From Comamonadaceae bacterium OTU4NAUVB1 (GTDB lineage Bacteria > Pseudomonadota > Gammaproteobacteria > Burkholderiales > Burkholderiaceae_C), in assembly GCA_024372625.1 (NCBI GenBank), contig CP099605.1:1240001-1304000 (forward strand): DNA of 64,000 bases, read 5' to 3'. The translations under genes and the position numbers were made by a program. This document shows, one piece after another, positions 47,175 to 56,540 of this stretch (the stretch's first letter is position 1; each line of letters starts with the position of its first letter). The notes under the pieces are model-generated. The model was not told the origin of the DNA and did not search any database. It saw only the letters and a list, made by a program, of their open reading frames with translations.

Positions 47175-47204
47175 CGGCGTTGTCCATGAGGAGAACGCCG
47201 TTTT
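47175..47204 (+). terminator. hairpin with T-run between clpP and clpX
   Basis: CGGCGTT (47175-47181) and AACGCCG (47194-47200) form a perfect 7-bp stem with a 12-nt loop, followed by TTTTCGTT. It looks like a weak intrinsic terminator or attenuator after clpP. A TATGAT hexamer at 47234-47239 may start a separate clpX transcript. Confidence 0.5.
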
Positions 47205-47268
47205 CGTTCAGGAAGAGGCCTTTCGCTCTTGGCTATGATTGTTGAACCCCATTACGAGGCACCTGCCC

Positions 47269-48534
<1,266 letters not shown>

Positions 48535-48597
48535 GTCGAGAGCGCGGGGGTTCCGACCCTCGCGGGCATGCGGGTTTCGCATGCTTCCATGATCGAA

Positions 48598-48640
48598 CGC
48601 ACCGTCCGGGCTTGAAATGCGGACGGTGCGTTCCATCTTT
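48598..48640 (+). terminator. hairpin between clpX and lon
   Basis: CGCACCGTCC (48598-48607) and GGACGGTGCG (48621-48630) make a perfect 10-bp stem with a 13-nt loop, followed by TTCCATCTTT. The stem is strong but the T-run is broken, so it could be a partial terminator or an mRNA stabilising structure before lon. Confidence 0.5.
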
Positions 48641-48663
48641 GCCTGATCACTTCGAGGATTCGC

Positions 48664-51105
48664 ATGTCCGGTCACACCCCTTTGCCTCCAGACGCCATCG
48701 ACCTGCCGCTGCTGCCGCTGCGCGATGTCGTCGTGTTTCCACACATGGTGATTCCGCTGTTCGTCGGGCGCCCCAAGAGCATCAAGGCGCTCGAACTGGC
48801 CATGGAAGCCGAGCGACGCATCATGCTGGTGGCCCAGAAGGCCGCCGCCAAGGACGAGCCCGCCGTCGAGGACATGTTCGAGGTCGGCTGCGTCTCGACG
48901 ATCCTGCAGATGCTCAAGCTGCCCGATGGCACCGTGAAGGTGCTGGTCGAGGGACAGCAGCGCGCGCGCGTCAACGGCATCCAGGATGCCGAGACCCACT
49001 TCACCGCGAGCGTGACGCCCGTTGCCGCGGTCGACGCGGCGGCCCAGAAAGGCACCGAGATCGAGGCGCTGCGCCGTGCCGTGATGCAGCAGTTCGACCA
49101 GTACGTCAAGCTCAACAAGAAGATCCCGCCGGAGATCCTGACGTCGATCTCCAGCATCGACGATCCCGGCCGGCTGGCCGACACGATCGCCGCGCACCTG
49201 CCGCTCAAGCTCGACAGCAAGCAGTCCGTGCTCGACCTCGACGACGTCAAGGCCCGGCTGGAGAACCTGTTCGGCCAGCTCGAGCGCGAAGTCGACATCC
49301 TGAATGTCGACAAGAAGATCCGTGGCCGCGTGAAGCGCCAGATGGAGAAGAACCAGCGCGACTTCTACCTCAACGAGCAGGTCAAGGCGATCCAGAAGGA
49401 GTTGGGCGAGGGCGAGGACGGCGCCGACATCGAGGAGATCGAGAAGAAGATCAAGCTCGCGAAGATGCCCAAGGACGCGCTGAAGAAGGCCGAGGGAGAA
49501 CTCAAGAAGCTCAAGCTGATGTCGCCGATGTCGGCCGAGGCCACGGTAGTGCGCAACTACATCGACGTGCTGATCGGCCTGCCCTGGAGCAAGAAGACCA
49601 AGATCAAGCACGACCTGGCCAACGCGGAAGCCGTGCTCAACGAGGACCACTACGGCCTGGACAAGGTCAAGGACCGGATCCTGGAATACCTCGCGGTCCA
49701 GCAGCGTGTGGACAAGGTCAAGGCGCCGATCCTGTGTCTGGTTGGACCACCGGGCGTGGGCAAGACCTCGCTCGGCCAGTCGATCGCCAAGGCGACGGGT
49801 CGCAAGTACACCCGCATGGCGCTGGGCGGCATGCGCGACGAGGCCGAGATCCGCGGGCATCGCCGCACCTACATCGGCGCCTTGCCGGGCAAGGTGCTGC
49901 AGAGCCTGAACAAGATCGGCACGCGCAATCCCTTGTTCCTGCTCGACGAGATCGACAAGCTGGGCACCGACTTCCGCGGCGATCCGTCGAGCGCGCTGCT
50001 GGAAGTGCTCGACCCCGAGCAGAACCACACGTTCGGCGACCATTACGTCGAGGTCGACTTCGACCTGAGCGACGTGATGTTCGTCGCGACGTCGAATTCG
50101 ATGAACATCCCGCCTGCGTTGCTCGACCGGATGGAAGTCATCCGCCTGGCCGGCTACACCGAGGACGAGAAGACGCACATCGCGCTGAAGTACCTGCTGC
50201 CCAAGCAGATGCAGAACAACGGCGTGAAGGAGGAGGAACTGCTCATCACCGAGGAAGCGGTGCGCGACATCGTGCGCTACTACACCCGGGAGGCCGGTGT
50301 GCGGTCGCTCGAGCGTGAGCTCTCCAAGATCTGCCGCAAGGTGGTCAAGGGCCTGCTGCTCAAGAAGATGACGCCCAAGGTCACGGTCGATGGCACAAAC
50401 CTCAACGATTTCCTGGGCGTGCGCAAGTACACCTTCGGCTTGGCCGAGAAGCAGAACCAGGTAGGGCAGGTCGTCGGACTCGCATGGACCGAGGTCGGTG
50501 GCGACCTGTTGACCATCGAGGCCGTCTCCATGCCGGGCAAGGGCGTCATCAGCCGGACGGGATCGCTCGGCGACGTGATGAAGGAATCGGTCGAGGCCGC
50601 GCGCACGGTGGTGCGCAGCCGCGCGCACCGCCTGGGCATCCGCGACGACATCTTCGAGCGGCGCGACATCCACATCCACGTGCCCGATGGCGCGACGCCC
50701 AAGGACGGTCCGAGCGCGGGAGCGGCGATGACGACGGCGTTCGTGTCGGCGCTCACGGGCATTCCGGTGCGCGGAGACGTCGCCATGACGGGCGAGATCA
50801 CCCTGCGTGGCGAAGTGACGGCGATCGGCGGATTGAAGGAGAAGCTGCTGGCAGCATTGCGCGGTGGCATCCGCACCGTGCTGATTCCGGAGGAGAACGC
50901 GAAGGACCTTCAGGACATTCCGGAGAACGTGAAGAACGGCCTGGAAATCATCCCCGTCAGATGGATCGACAAGGTGCTGGAGATCGCCCTGGAGAAAGCG
51001 CCGACCCCGTTGTCCGACGAAGAGGTGGCGGCTTCGGCCGCGGCCGTCGCCGAACTGTCGCGCCAGAGGGCGGCACAGCCTCCCGAAGGCTCGATCAAGC
51101 ACTGA
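48664..51105 (+). CDS. lon: ATP-dependent protease Lon
   Basis: The 813-residue LonA protease has an N-terminal substrate-binding domain (LPLLPLRDVVVFPHMVIPL near residue 14). The AAA+ module has Walker A GPPGVGKTS near 361 and Walker B FLLDEIDKL near 425. The peptidase domain carries the Ser/Lys dyad in PKDGPSAGAAM near 686 and GGLKEKLLA near 724. Length is typical. It degrades misfolded and regulatory proteins in the cytosol. It is last in the tig-clpP-clpX-lon block. Confidence 0.97.
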   Translation: MSGHTPLPPDAIDLPLLPLRDVVVFPHMVIPLFVGRPKSIKALELAMEAERRIMLVAQKAAAKDEPAVEDMFEVGCVSTILQMLKLPDGTVKVLVEGQQRARVNGIQDAETHFTASVTPVAAVDAAAQKGTEIEALRRAVMQQFDQYVKLNKKIPPEILTSISSIDDPGRLADTIAAHLPLKLDSKQSVLDLDDVKARLENLFGQLEREVDILNVDKKIRGRVKRQMEKNQRDFYLNEQVKAIQKELGEGEDGADIEEIEKKIKLAKMPKDALKKAEGELKKLKLMSPMSAEATVVRNYIDVLIGLPWSKKTKIKHDLANAEAVLNEDHYGLDKVKDRILEYLAVQQRVDKVKAPILCLVGPPGVGKTSLGQSIAKATGRKYTRMALGGMRDEAEIRGHRRTYIGALPGKVLQSLNKIGTRNPLFLLDEIDKLGTDFRGDPSSALLEVLDPEQNHTFGDHYVEVDFDLSDVMFVATSNSMNIPPALLDRMEVIRLAGYTEDEKTHIALKYLLPKQMQNNGVKEEELLITEEAVRDIVRYYTREAGVRSLERELSKICRKVVKGLLLKKMTPKVTVDGTNLNDFLGVRKYTFGLAEKQNQVGQVVGLAWTEVGGDLLTIEAVSMPGKGVISRTGSLGDVMKESVEAARTVVRSRAHRLGIRDDIFERRDIHIHVPDGATPKDGPSAGAAMTTAFVSALTGIPVRGDVAMTGEITLRGEVTAIGGLKEKLLAALRGGIRTVLIPEENAKDLQDIPENVKNGLEIIPVRWIDKVLEIALEKAPTPLSDEEVAASAAAVAELSRQRAAQPPEGSIKH

Positions 51106-51125
51106 GAAAACCCTCCATGCTTGCT

Positions 51126-51159
51126 GAGCCTCGAAAAAATGGCATATAATTCGAGGCTC
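51126..51159. promoter_or_regulatory. tRNA-Gly promoter framed by a 10-bp inverted repeat
   Basis: A perfect TATAAT (51145-51150) lies 15 nt upstream of the tRNA, with TTGCTG at 51121-51126 as a weak -35 (18-nt spacer). GAGCCTCGAA (51126-51135) and TTCGAGGCTC (51150-51159) are perfect inverted repeats that frame the spacer and -10 box. Confidence 0.6.
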
Positions 51160-51164
51160 GAAAC

Positions 51165-51240
51165 GCGGGATTAGCTCAGTTGGTAGAGCGCAACCTTGCC
51201 AAGGTTGAGGTCGAGAGTTCGAGTCTCTTATCCCGCTCCA
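51165..51240 (+). tRNA. tRNA-Gly (anticodon GCC)
   Basis: The 76-nt gene is complete with CCA. The acceptor stem GCGGGAT pairs with ATCCCGC, the D-arm has AGCTCAGTTGGTAGAGC, the anticodon stem-loop CAACCTTGCCAAGGTTG displays GCC, and the T-arm has GAGTTCGAGTCTC. It is followed by a strong terminator. Confidence 0.95.
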
Positions 51241-51250
51241 GATTCGAAAA

Positions 51251-51276
51251 AGGGAAGCTCAGGCTTCCCTTTTTTT
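51251..51276 (+). terminator. intrinsic terminator after tRNA-Gly
   Basis: AGGGAAGC (51251-51258), loop TCAG, GCTTCCCT (51263-51270), then a run of six T. This is a textbook Rho-independent terminator, 10 nt after the tRNA. Confidence 0.9.
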
Positions 51277-51293
51277 CGATGTCATCGGTTCAT

Positions 51294-51367
51294 GGCGCGA
51301 TAGCAAAGCGGTTATGCAACGGATTGCAAATCCGTCCAGCCCGGTTCGACTCCGGGTCGCGCCTCCA
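51294..51367 (+). tRNA. tRNA-Cys (anticodon GCA)
   Basis: The 74-nt gene is complete with CCA. Acceptor stem GGCGCGA pairs with TCGCGCC. The anticodon stem-loop CGGATTGCAAATCCG shows GCA, and the T-arm CCCGGTTCGACTCCGGG is standard. Confidence 0.95.
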
Positions 51368-51389
51368 TCAGACCCCGTCGCAGACCGAC

Positions 51390-51427
51390 CACGAAAACGC
51401 CCCGCCATGACGGGGCATTTTTTCGTG
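51390..51427. terminator. bidirectional terminator between tRNA-Cys and dnaJ-like gene
   Basis: GCCCCG (51399-51404), loop CCATGA, CGGGGC (51411-51416), with A-run before and T-run after (CACGAAAA and TTTTCGTG also pair). It can serve both the tRNA and the convergent J-protein gene ending at 51460. Confidence 0.8.
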
Positions 51428-51459
51428 CCCCTTTTCATGTCGCCGCTGGGCGACCCAAC

Positions 51460-52602
51460 TCATCGCGAGCCGGTCGCCCGACCCTTCTCCCACGCACGCA
51501 ACCCGCGATGCCAGGTGCGCAACCGTTCGTCCACCGGTTCGCCGCCCACGCCCAGGCCGGTGGCGGACAGCTGATCGAGCAGGATCTGCTGGTCGCTGCT
51601 CAATCGCGATGGAAAGACGGGCGTCAGCGTGACGACCTGATCGCCACGCGAACCTCGGCGCTCGACCGGAAAGCCCTGACCTTCGAGGCGATAGGACAAC
51701 CGCTCGCGGTCCAGCTGCAAGGTCTGCAGACCCGACACCGTGGGGACCTTGACGACGCGGTTGGCGATCCAGGCGAACCCGTCGATCGGCATGTCGCAGC
51801 GGATGGTGCCGTCGTCGTCGAGGCGGAAAAAGTCGTGCGCCGCGACCTCGACGCGGATTTCGATGTCCGAATTCGGGCTGTCGTCGCGCGGGCGGCGCCC
51901 GTCGACATGGAGCAGGTCGCCGTTGCGCACCCCTTGCGGAATCCGCACGTTCATCCGGTAGTTGCGTGGTGGCAATCTGCCGGCGCCCTCGCATTTCGCA
52001 CACGTGACGCGCCCGGCACCGCTGCCCATGCAGGTCTCGCAGGCCGTGGAGGCTGCGGTCGACCAGCCGAAGAAGGAACGTTTCTGCAGCACGCCCGAGC
52101 CACCGCATGGCGCGCACCGGCCGGCCATGACAAGCGAGCCGACGCCCGCGCAGTCCACGCAGGCATCGACGACCTTGCCGCGCAGCACCTTGATGCAGCC
52201 AGCGGCGGCTTCCTCCAGCGTCAGCTTGATCCTGCGCCGCAGCAGCCGCCGCGATGCGCCGGTCCCGGTCGCCGGGTCCGCATCGGGCGAGGCGTCGCCT
52301 CCCGAAGCCGCTGCGGCGTCGCTCGCGGGCGCGTCCTCGGGGGCGTTCGCGGCCTGGGGCGGCGATGAACCGGACATCGGCTCGTCGGGAGGGGTGGGCA
52401 GGGCGCAACCGTGACGGCGGATGTATTCGAAGGCCTGGTTGATGCGCTGCATCCGGGCGCTCGCTTCGGCACTGGCATTGCGATCGGGATGCCATTGGGA
52501 CGCGAGCCGCCGCCAGGCCGCCTTGACCTCGCGCTCGGTCGCATCGGAGGGCAATCCCAGTTCGGCGAAAGCGTTGTCGGTGACCAAATCCTGAAACCTC
52601 AT
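51460..52602 (-). CDS. DnaJ-family co-chaperone (type I, divergent)
   Basis: The 380-residue protein has an N-terminal J domain (about 10-70) with the essential HPD in QWHPDRN near residue 37. A Pro/Ala/Asp-rich linker of about 55 residues replaces the Gly/Phe region. The zinc domain has four CxxC motifs (CVDCAGVG, CAPCGGSG, CETCMGSG, CAKCEGAG), and the C-terminal substrate domains follow. It would stimulate an Hsp70 ATPase. The canonical dnaK-dnaJ operon is elsewhere, so this is an extra J-protein. ATG 52602 fits the J domain start. Confidence 0.86.
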   Translation of the reverse strand: MRFQDLVTDNAFAELGLPSDATEREVKAAWRRLASQWHPDRNASAEASARMQRINQAFEYIRRHGCALPTPPDEPMSGSSPPQAANAPEDAPASDAAAASGGDASPDADPATGTGASRRLLRRRIKLTLEEAAAGCIKVLRGKVVDACVDCAGVGSLVMAGRCAPCGGSGVLQKRSFFGWSTAASTACETCMGSGAGRVTCAKCEGAGRLPPRNYRMNVRIPQGVRNGDLLHVDGRRPRDDSPNSDIEIRVEVAAHDFFRLDDDGTIRCDMPIDGFAWIANRVVKVPTVSGLQTLQLDRERLSYRLEGQGFPVERRGSRGDQVVTLTPVFPSRLSSDQQILLDQLSATGLGVGGEPVDERLRTWHRGLRAWEKGRATGSR

Positions 52603-52815
52603 GCGAAAGATGCCGCCCGCAGCGAGCGCCTTGGACGCGGCGGCCTTCCGTGGCGAATCTTATGCCAGCGACCGATGGAAACGGAATCTCCCCCGGCGCG
52701 TGAACGCGATCGAGAAGCGGCCGGCGCGGTCCGGACGATGTCGCACCGGAGCGCGGCGGTGCGGGTGGTATTCTCGCTGGCTTAGCAACCGGCACCGCTT
52801 CGCGGTCGTCGGCAT
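52603..52815. promoter_or_regulatory. control region between dnaJ-like gene and intron-containing tRNA-Leu
   Basis: This 213-nt stretch should carry the divergent promoters for the J-protein and the tRNA. A TATTCT hexamer at about 52770 is a possible -10. No operator symmetry is evident and no gene is seen. Confidence 0.3.
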
Positions 52816-52850
52816 GCCCGAGTGGTGAAATCGGTAGACACAAGGGACTT

Positions 52851-53123
52851 GAGGCAATTTGAGCCCTCTGGTGGAAACGCCGGAGATGAAACCCGTCAAA
52901 TTCGGTGAACGCCCTGGCCGATGGCCGATCCGGACCAACGTCCGGCATCGCGCAGACGCCGAGCCAACGCCGAGCCAAGCCGAGGAGGACGTCTCGACGG
53001 ACTCCACGGAAGGTGTAGAGAGCAGACGGCGGGCACCTACAGTCGCAGGACCAGGGTGAAGGCGTGCTCCAGACCACGAACAGCGGCCACCCGGACGCTG
53101 GCGGCGAAAGCCGAAGTGGCAGG
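52851..53123 (+). ncRNA. self-splicing group I intron (IC3-like) in tRNA-Leu(UAA)
   Basis: The 273-nt intron follows CTT of exon 1, and ends in G before AAAATCC of exon 2. Group I core elements in order: TTGAGCC near 52859 (internal guide GAG pairing with CTU at the 5' splice site), TCAAATTCGGTGAA (P3/P4 strand) near 52896, GCCGAGCCAAGC (Q-like) near 52970, GAAGGTGTAGAGAGCAGACGGC split over R and P7, and GTGCTCC (P7 return strand, guanosine site). The order and words match the Azoarcus tRNA-Ile and cyanobacterial tRNA-Leu introns. No endonuclease gene is inside. Confidence 0.9.
52956..52977 (+). repeat. 11-nt tandem duplication in the intron core
   Basis: ACGCCGAGCCA occurs twice in direct succession (52956-52966 and 52967-52977). 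Only one copy corresponds to the conserved Q-type strand GCCGAGCCAAGC in related introns, so one copy is a recent insertion next to the P4/P6 core. Confidence 0.8.
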
Positions 53124-53182
53124 AAAATCCCTCGACTTCGCGGTCGTGCCGGTTCGATTCCGGCCTCGGGCACCAATATGAC

Positions 53183-53237
53183 AAATGCCGCCGTGGCGCA
53201 GAAGACACCGATGCTGCGCTGCGACGGCATTTTTTCC
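53183..53237 (+). terminator. terminator after intron-containing tRNA-Leu
   Basis: AAATGCCG (53183-53190) pairs with CGGCATTT (53225-53232), with an inner GCGCAG/CTGCGC stem, and ends in a run of six T. It stops the tRNA transcript before the helicase gene. Confidence 0.75.
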
Positions 53238-53281
53238 GTGGCGACGCGATCCCGCCGTGGGCTGTATATTTGAACAGTCCC

Positions 53282-55738
53282 ATGGCCGATCCTTTCCCTA
53301 CCGATGCGAGTGCCCAGGCCGGTCCGCCGCCCGCGCTGCGGGTGTCGGTGCGTGCGCTGTGCGAGTTCGGTGCGAAAGCGGGCGACCTCGACTTCCGTTT
53401 CGCGCCGGCGCCGACCGCGCAGGAAGGCATCGCCGGCCATCAGTGGGTGCAGGGGCGGCGCGGTCCCACCTACCAGAGCGAGGTGACGCTTTCTACGGGT
53501 TTCGAGGGCCTGCTCGTGCGCGGGCGCGCGGACGGCTTCGAGGCCGCGGGCGATGGCGACGCCGATTGCCCGCGCGTCGAGGAGATCAAGACCTTCCGGG
53601 GCGACTTCGACGCCATCCGGCAGAACCACCGGGCACTGCATCTGGCGCAGGCGCGCACCTATGGCTGGATGCTGTGCGAGCGGCACGATCTGGACGAGAT
53701 CGATGTCGCGCTGGTCTACCTCGACATCGCCACCAACGAGGAGACGGTGGTCGAGGCGCGTCATCGGCGCGACGACCTGCGCACCGATTTCGAAGCGCTG
53801 TGCCGTCGCTTCATGCACTGGGCGCTTCAGGAGGCCCGCCATCGGGTCGAGTTGTCCCGGGCGCTGGACGGCCTCGCGTTTCCCCACGCCGGTTTCCGCG
53901 CCGGCCAGCGCGAACTCGCCGAGCACGTCTACCGCGCCGCGGCCTCTCAACGCTGCCTGATCGCGCAGGCGCCCACGGGCATCGGCAAGACCGTGGCGAC
54001 GATCTTCCCGCTGCTGCGCGGCTGGGCACCGCAGGGGACCGACAAGCTGTTCTTCCTCACCGCGAAGACCCCGGGGCGCGGGGTCGCGCTGGAGGCGCTC
54101 GACCTACTGGCGCGGCCGGCGGCGGGCGTGCCCCTGCGCGTGGTCGAGCTCGCCGCGCGCGAGAAGGTGTGCGAGTACCCGGGTCGCGCGTGCAGCGGCG
54201 AGGCCTGCCCGCTCGCGCGCGGCTTCTACGATCGCCTGCCGGCGGCGCGCGGGCAGGCCGTGGTCGCCCACCGCCTCACGGTCCCGGCATTGCGCGACAT
54301 CGCCCGCGCGCACGACGTCTGCCCGTATTTCCTGGCGCAGGAGATGGTGCGGTGGGCCGACGTGGTGGTGGCCGACTACAACTACTACTTCGACACCAGC
54401 GCCTTCCTGTTCGCCCTGACGCGGCAGGAGGAATGGCGGGTCGCCGTGCTGGTCGACGAGGCGCACAACCTGCTCGATCGGGCGCGCGGCATGTATTCGG
54501 CCGAACTGCGCGCCAGCGAGATGGAGGCGGCGCGCCTGCAGGCGCCCGCGCACGTGCGGCCGGCCGTGGCGCGGGTCGGCCGTGAATGGCGAGCGCTGCA
54601 GAAGGAACAGGCCACCGGGCACGTCGCGCGGGACGAGGTGCCCGAGGGCCTGCACGACGCGCTCAGGGACGCCGTCGCGGTGCTGGCGGACCATTTCGCG
54701 GCATCGGCCTCGTCCGTCGCCGCGTCGACGGCGGGTGCGAGGGCCGATCCGATCCCGGACCGCGTGTCGCCGGACGCGATGGCGACGACGGCGCCGCTGC
54801 AGCGCTTCTTCTTCGACGCCCTGCAGTTCACCCGCCTGTGCGCCGGTTCGCTGGTCGGTCATTCGGTCTTCGAAAGCGTGCTCGGCGCGGCCGGCGAAGG
54901 CAACGCCATCGCGATCCGCAACCTCGTGCCGGCGCCCTTCCTCCAGCGGCGCTTCACCGCTTCCATGACGACGGTGTGCTTCTCGGGCACCATCGCGCCC
55001 TTCGCGTTCTATCGCGACATGCTGGGCCTGCCCGGCGATGCGATCGAGCTGGAGGTGGCCTCGCCGTTCCGCGCGGCGCAGCTCGAGGTCCGCATCGCCG
55101 CCGACCTGTCCACCCGCTTTCGCGACCGGGCGCGTTCGATGCAGCGTCTGGTCGACCTGGTGGCCGCGCAATTCGCCCGCAGACCGGGCAACTACCTGGT
55201 CTTCCTCAGCAGCTTCGAGTTCCTCGACGCCGCGCACGCGCTGTTCACGCGCCGCCATCCGGCGATCGCGACCTGGACCCAGTCGGCCGCCATGCGCGAG
55301 GCGCAACGCCAGGCCTTCGTCGAACGCTTCCGACCGGGCGGGGAGGGCGTGGGCTTCGCGGTGCTGGGCGGCGCGTTCGGCGAAGGCGTCGACCTTCCGG
55401 GCGACCGCCTGATCGGCGCGTTCGTGGCCAGCCTCGGGCTGCCGCAGCACGACGCGCGCAACGAAGCCATGCGCGAACGCATCGAGGCCCGCTTCGGCGA
55501 CGGGTACGCCTACACCTATCTCTATCCGGGCCTGCGCAAGGTCGTGCAGGCTGCCGGGCGCGTGATCCGCACCGAGCAGGACACCGGCGTGCTGTTCCTG
55601 CTGGACGACCGGTTCGCGCGGGCCGGGGTGCGGCGCCTGCTGCCGCCGTGGTGGCACATCGAGGTCGTCGACAGCCGCCGACCGCATGGAATCGACGCCC
55701 CCCCGGGCGCTTTGCCGCCGTCGCCGCCCGCGACCTGA
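53282..55738 (+). CDS. PD-(D/E)XK nuclease fused to XPD/DinG-type helicase
   Basis: The 818-residue protein has an N-terminal RecB/Cas4-like nuclease (about 20-190) with the catalytic pattern GRADG near 84, EEIKTFRG near 101 and QARTYGW near 122. The superfamily 2 XPD-type helicase (about 200-800) has Walker A APTGIGKTVA near 231, DEAH box VLVDEAHN near 393, and Cys pairs near 295-310 plus VCPYF near 348 for an iron-sulfur cluster. The motif VI region is GRVIRTEQD. ATG 53282 is 12 nt after a possible -10 (TATATT), so the mRNA would be nearly leaderless. Likely a DNA repair helicase-nuclease. Confidence 0.84.
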   Translation: MADPFPTDASAQAGPPPALRVSVRALCEFGAKAGDLDFRFAPAPTAQEGIAGHQWVQGRRGPTYQSEVTLSTGFEGLLVRGRADGFEAAGDGDADCPRVEEIKTFRGDFDAIRQNHRALHLAQARTYGWMLCERHDLDEIDVALVYLDIATNEETVVEARHRRDDLRTDFEALCRRFMHWALQEARHRVELSRALDGLAFPHAGFRAGQRELAEHVYRAAASQRCLIAQAPTGIGKTVATIFPLLRGWAPQGTDKLFFLTAKTPGRGVALEALDLLARPAAGVPLRVVELAAREKVCEYPGRACSGEACPLARGFYDRLPAARGQAVVAHRLTVPALRDIARAHDVCPYFLAQEMVRWADVVVADYNYYFDTSAFLFALTRQEEWRVAVLVDEAHNLLDRARGMYSAELRASEMEAARLQAPAHVRPAVARVGREWRALQKEQATGHVARDEVPEGLHDALRDAVAVLADHFAASASSVAASTAGARADPIPDRVSPDAMATTAPLQRFFFDALQFTRLCAGSLVGHSVFESVLGAAGEGNAIAIRNLVPAPFLQRRFTASMTTVCFSGTIAPFAFYRDMLGLPGDAIELEVASPFRAAQLEVRIAADLSTRFRDRARSMQRLVDLVAAQFARRPGNYLVFLSSFEFLDAAHALFTRRHPAIATWTQSAAMREAQRQAFVERFRPGGEGVGFAVLGGAFGEGVDLPGDRLIGAFVASLGLPQHDARNEAMRERIEARFGDGYAYTYLYPGLRKVVQAAGRVIRTEQDTGVLFLLDDRFARAGVRRLLPPWWHIEVVDSRRPHGIDAPPGALPPSPPAT

Positions 55739-55879
55739 AGGCGCCCGTCGGTCGCCTCCGCGAGGGGTGTTTGGGCACCTGGCCGCATGGAAAGCTGCGG
55801 GTATCATCGACTCAAATCGCCCGTCGCAGATCGCGCCACGCCGTGATCCGGGCCTCACGAAACATCCCCGGAGCCCCCC

Positions 55880-56518
55880 ATGCCACGCTACAACGCTCCA
55901 TTCGAGATCCACGTCCACGGCGACGTGCCGCTGCGTTCGGACGTCACCTTCGCCCAGATCCAGGAAGCGCTCAAGCCGCTGTGGACGTATGCCGGGGCGC
56001 GCTCGCTGGCCGATGGCGCCACCAGTTCCTACGAGGAGGAGCCGGGCCTGCGGTTCGACGCCAAGGAGCACATGCTCCAGATGTGCTGGACGGTGGCCGG
56101 CGACGAGGATTTCCGCCAGGAACTCGACGAGATGTGCATGGCCCTCAACGAGCTGGCCGAACAGGGCGCCGCGATCGAGGTCACCTTCTACGACACCGAC
56201 TACGACGAGGAAGAGGGCGACGACGAGGACGAGTCGCGCGACGATTTCGTGATGCTGTTCGTCGGCCCCAATCCGGCGGCCATCATGCAGGTGCAGCGCG
56301 ACCTGCTGGTGGAGGACGTGGTCAACCTCATGGAGCGCCATTTCGACGGCGCCGAACTCGGCGGCGTCGTCGCCGAGATCGACAAGCTGTTCGGCGAGCG
56401 CTTCGACGCCCTGGTGAACTCGCTGGAGATCGGCAAGCGCCCGCGTGGCAGCGGCGGTCCGGGCAGCGCCGGCTCGGGCGGGCACGGCGGCGGCCGCCGG
56501 CCGCGCCACCTGCACTGA
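55880..56518 (+). CDS. conserved acidic protein of unknown function (DUF6806-like)
   Basis: The 212-residue protein starts MPRYNAPFEIHVHGDVPLRS and has a central acidic run (DYDEEEGDDEDESRDD, about residues 109-124) and a Gly/Arg-rich tail GGHGGGRRPRHLH. No signal peptide or helix is predicted to cross a membrane. The pattern is well kept in Comamonadaceae, where it is annotated as an uncharacterised family (DUF6806, from memory). It precedes the UMF1 transporter by 22 nt and may be co-transcribed. Confidence 0.75.
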   Translation: MPRYNAPFEIHVHGDVPLRSDVTFAQIQEALKPLWTYAGARSLADGATSSYEEEPGLRFDAKEHMLQMCWTVAGDEDFRQELDEMCMALNELAEQGAAIEVTFYDTDYDEEEGDDEDESRDDFVMLFVGPNPAAIMQVQRDLLVEDVVNLMERHFDGAELGGVVAEIDKLFGERFDALVNSLEIGKRPRGSGGPGSAGSGGHGGGRRPRHLH

Positions 56519-56540
56519 ACGCGACGCACCGGGCCCGGCC

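Larger units (their letters stand above)
52816..53175 (+). tRNA. tRNA-Leu (anticodon UAA) interrupted by a group I intron
   Basis: Two exons make one complete class II tRNA. Exon 1 is 52816-52850, exon 2 is 53124-53175, 87 nt in total with CCA. The acceptor stem is GCCCGAG with CTCGGGC. After joining, the anticodon stem AGGGA/TCCCT encloses the loop CTTAAAA, giving anticodon TAA. The intron sits after the first anticodon base (U34). The variable arm CGACTTCGCGGTCG and T-arm GCCGGTTCGATTCCGGC are normal. Standard tRNA search would miss it or call a fragment. A T-run hairpin follows. Confidence 0.92.

Noticed and set aside
52859..53059. 66-codon open frame across the tRNA-Leu region, a possible intron-encoded protein
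   Set aside because: It covers the conserved ribozyme core, has no endonuclease motif (no LAGLIDADG or HNH), and starts inside the guide region.
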